Below are positions 6,608 to 7,327 of a stretch of 7,327 bases of DNA, one piece after another. Made by a program: the position numbers and the translations under genes. A model generated the notes under the pieces. That model was given only the letters and a program-made list of their open reading frames with translations. It did not search any database and was not told where the DNA came from. Position 1 is the first letter of the stretch, and every line of letters starts with the position of its first letter. This stretch comes from Flavobacteriales bacterium (GTDB lineage: Bacteria > Bacteroidota > Bacteroidia > Flavobacteriales_E > Vicingaceae). The stretch is taken from NCBI GenBank assembly GCA_002402165.1, contig NVVI01000014.1, positions 22,458 through 29,784 of the forward strand. The letters are read 5' to 3'.

Positions 6608-7327
6608 TTAAAATTGAAAATATATAAATTGACTAATTGGTCTTAAAAAAGTTAAATCTAAAATGGTTAAAAAACTTACAGTAATTACTAATATAGCTGA
6701 GTATAATAATAAATTTTTCTTAATTTTTTCTAATAAATACTTATGAATTAAAAAAGATATAATTGTTAAGATTAAGAGTAAAGCAGTAATTAGATAAGTA
6801 TTTTCACTAAATGACCGATTAAAAAATCCATTGATAATAAATAACTTTTTAAACATTATAAAAACATCTGACAAATTATTTTCTCTAAAAGGAAGCCAAC
6901 TAAGCATAGCTAAGGGGAGTGTAATTCCCCAGCCTAAGATTGATCTGATGTTTTTATTTATTTTTCGAGTAATGATAGTAAGTTTTCTTTCAATAAAGAT
7001 AAGCGATGCATGGTAAGCTCCCCAAAAAACAAAAGCCCAACTCGCACCATGCCATAATCCCATAATAGCCCATGTTAAAAATAGTGCTCTATTAGCGTTT
7101 GAAGCTTTTGGCATTTCAGTTGATAAACCTCCAGTACTTTTATCCATTACCTTAACTCCTAATATAGGTAAATATAAATAATCTCTAATCCAACTAGATA
7201 GAGATATGTGCCATCTTTTCCAGAATGATTTAAAAGATATTGCTAAATAAGGGTAGTTAAAATTTTCAGGAAAACTAATTCCCATTAATTTTGCCGCCCC
7301 AATTGCAATATGAGAATAAGCTGAAAA
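6608..7327 (-). CDS. MBOAT-family membrane-bound O-acyltransferase (AlgI-like), N-terminal part outside the window
   Basis: The frame is open to the right edge, and 239 C-terminal residues are visible. It starts FSAYSHIAIGAAKLMGISFPENFNYPYLA, so the Met at 7285 is internal. Family marks are FWKRWHISLSSWIRDYLYLP (His at in-window residue 40) and MGLWHGASWAFVFWGAYHA, which holds the presumed catalytic His at residue 93. About four hydrophobic membrane segments follow (roughly 80-108, 125-147, 177-196, 205-225), and the end FIYFQF is typical. Such proteins sit in the inner membrane and O-acylate (usually acetylate) extracellular polysaccharides, as AlgI does for alginate. The gene lies directly upstream of the glycosyltransferase on the same strand, so it may modify the same glycan. 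The YSHIAIG segment has His where many relatives carry Asp (YSDIAIG). The acyl donor and target cannot be told from sequence. Confidence 0.92.
   Translation of the reverse strand, partial: FSAYSHIAIGAAKLMGISFPENFNYPYLAISFKSFWKRWHISLSSWIRDYLYLPILGVKVMDKSTGGLSTEMPKASNANRALFLTWAIMGLWHGASWAFVFWGAYHASLIFIERKLTIITRKINKNIRSILGWGITLPLAMLSWLPFRENNLSDVFIMFKKLFIINGFFNRSFSENTYLITALLLILTIISFLIHKYLLEKIKKNLLLYSAILVITVSFLTILDLTFLRPISQFIYFQF

Noticed and set aside
6831..7016. Plus-strand open frame of 61 codons inside the acyltransferase
   Set aside because: Antisense of membrane-segment codons in a clear MBOAT gene.

Overview
The window looks like a Bacteroidota chromosome, most probably a marine or flavobacterial-type lineage. 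The DNA is AT-rich and the genes lack Shine-Dalgarno sequences. Two hallmark families of the type IX secretion system (T9SS) sit side by side: a very large repeat protein ending in a type B (CHU_C, 'gliding motility-associated') sorting domain, and a PorP/SprF-family outer-membrane protein.

Left part (1-5609, + strand): four genes run in the same direction with gaps of 10 nt, 21 nt and an 8-nt overlap, so they are probably one transcription unit. They are (i) the 3' end of a giant secreted adhesin-like protein, open at the left edge; (ii) porP/sprF-like; (iii) gmd, GDP-mannose 4,6-dehydratase; (iv) fcl, GDP-L-fucose synthase. The first pair resembles the SprB/SprF arrangement: a type B substrate plus its dedicated outer-membrane partner. 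The second pair is a complete GDP-mannose to GDP-L-fucose route, which would supply fucose to a surface polysaccharide or glycoprotein.

Middle (5610-5842): a 233-nt convergent intergenic region packed with four hairpin-forming sequences whose stems are much richer in GC than the flanking genes. Two of them are paralogous, with three compensatory base-pair differences. This is the likely bidirectional termination zone, and it looks like a REP-type palindrome mosaic.

Right part (5843-7327, - strand): an MBOAT-family membrane O-acyltransferase (open at the right edge) followed by a family 2 glycosyltransferase of the WfgS/WcaE-like type. These are polysaccharide assembly and decoration genes. 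The glycosyltransferase reading frame follows the acyltransferase stop codon in the same frame, yet has no ATG, GTG or TTG ahead of its conserved N-terminal strand; an ATT sits exactly where the start is expected.

Taken together this is a cell-surface locus: a T9SS-exported adhesin, its partner, activated fucose synthesis, and glycan assembly and acylation enzymes. I see no wholly new system. The points most worth a second look are the non-canonical start of the glycosyltransferase, the covarying hairpin pair, and the recent internal duplication in the adhesin.
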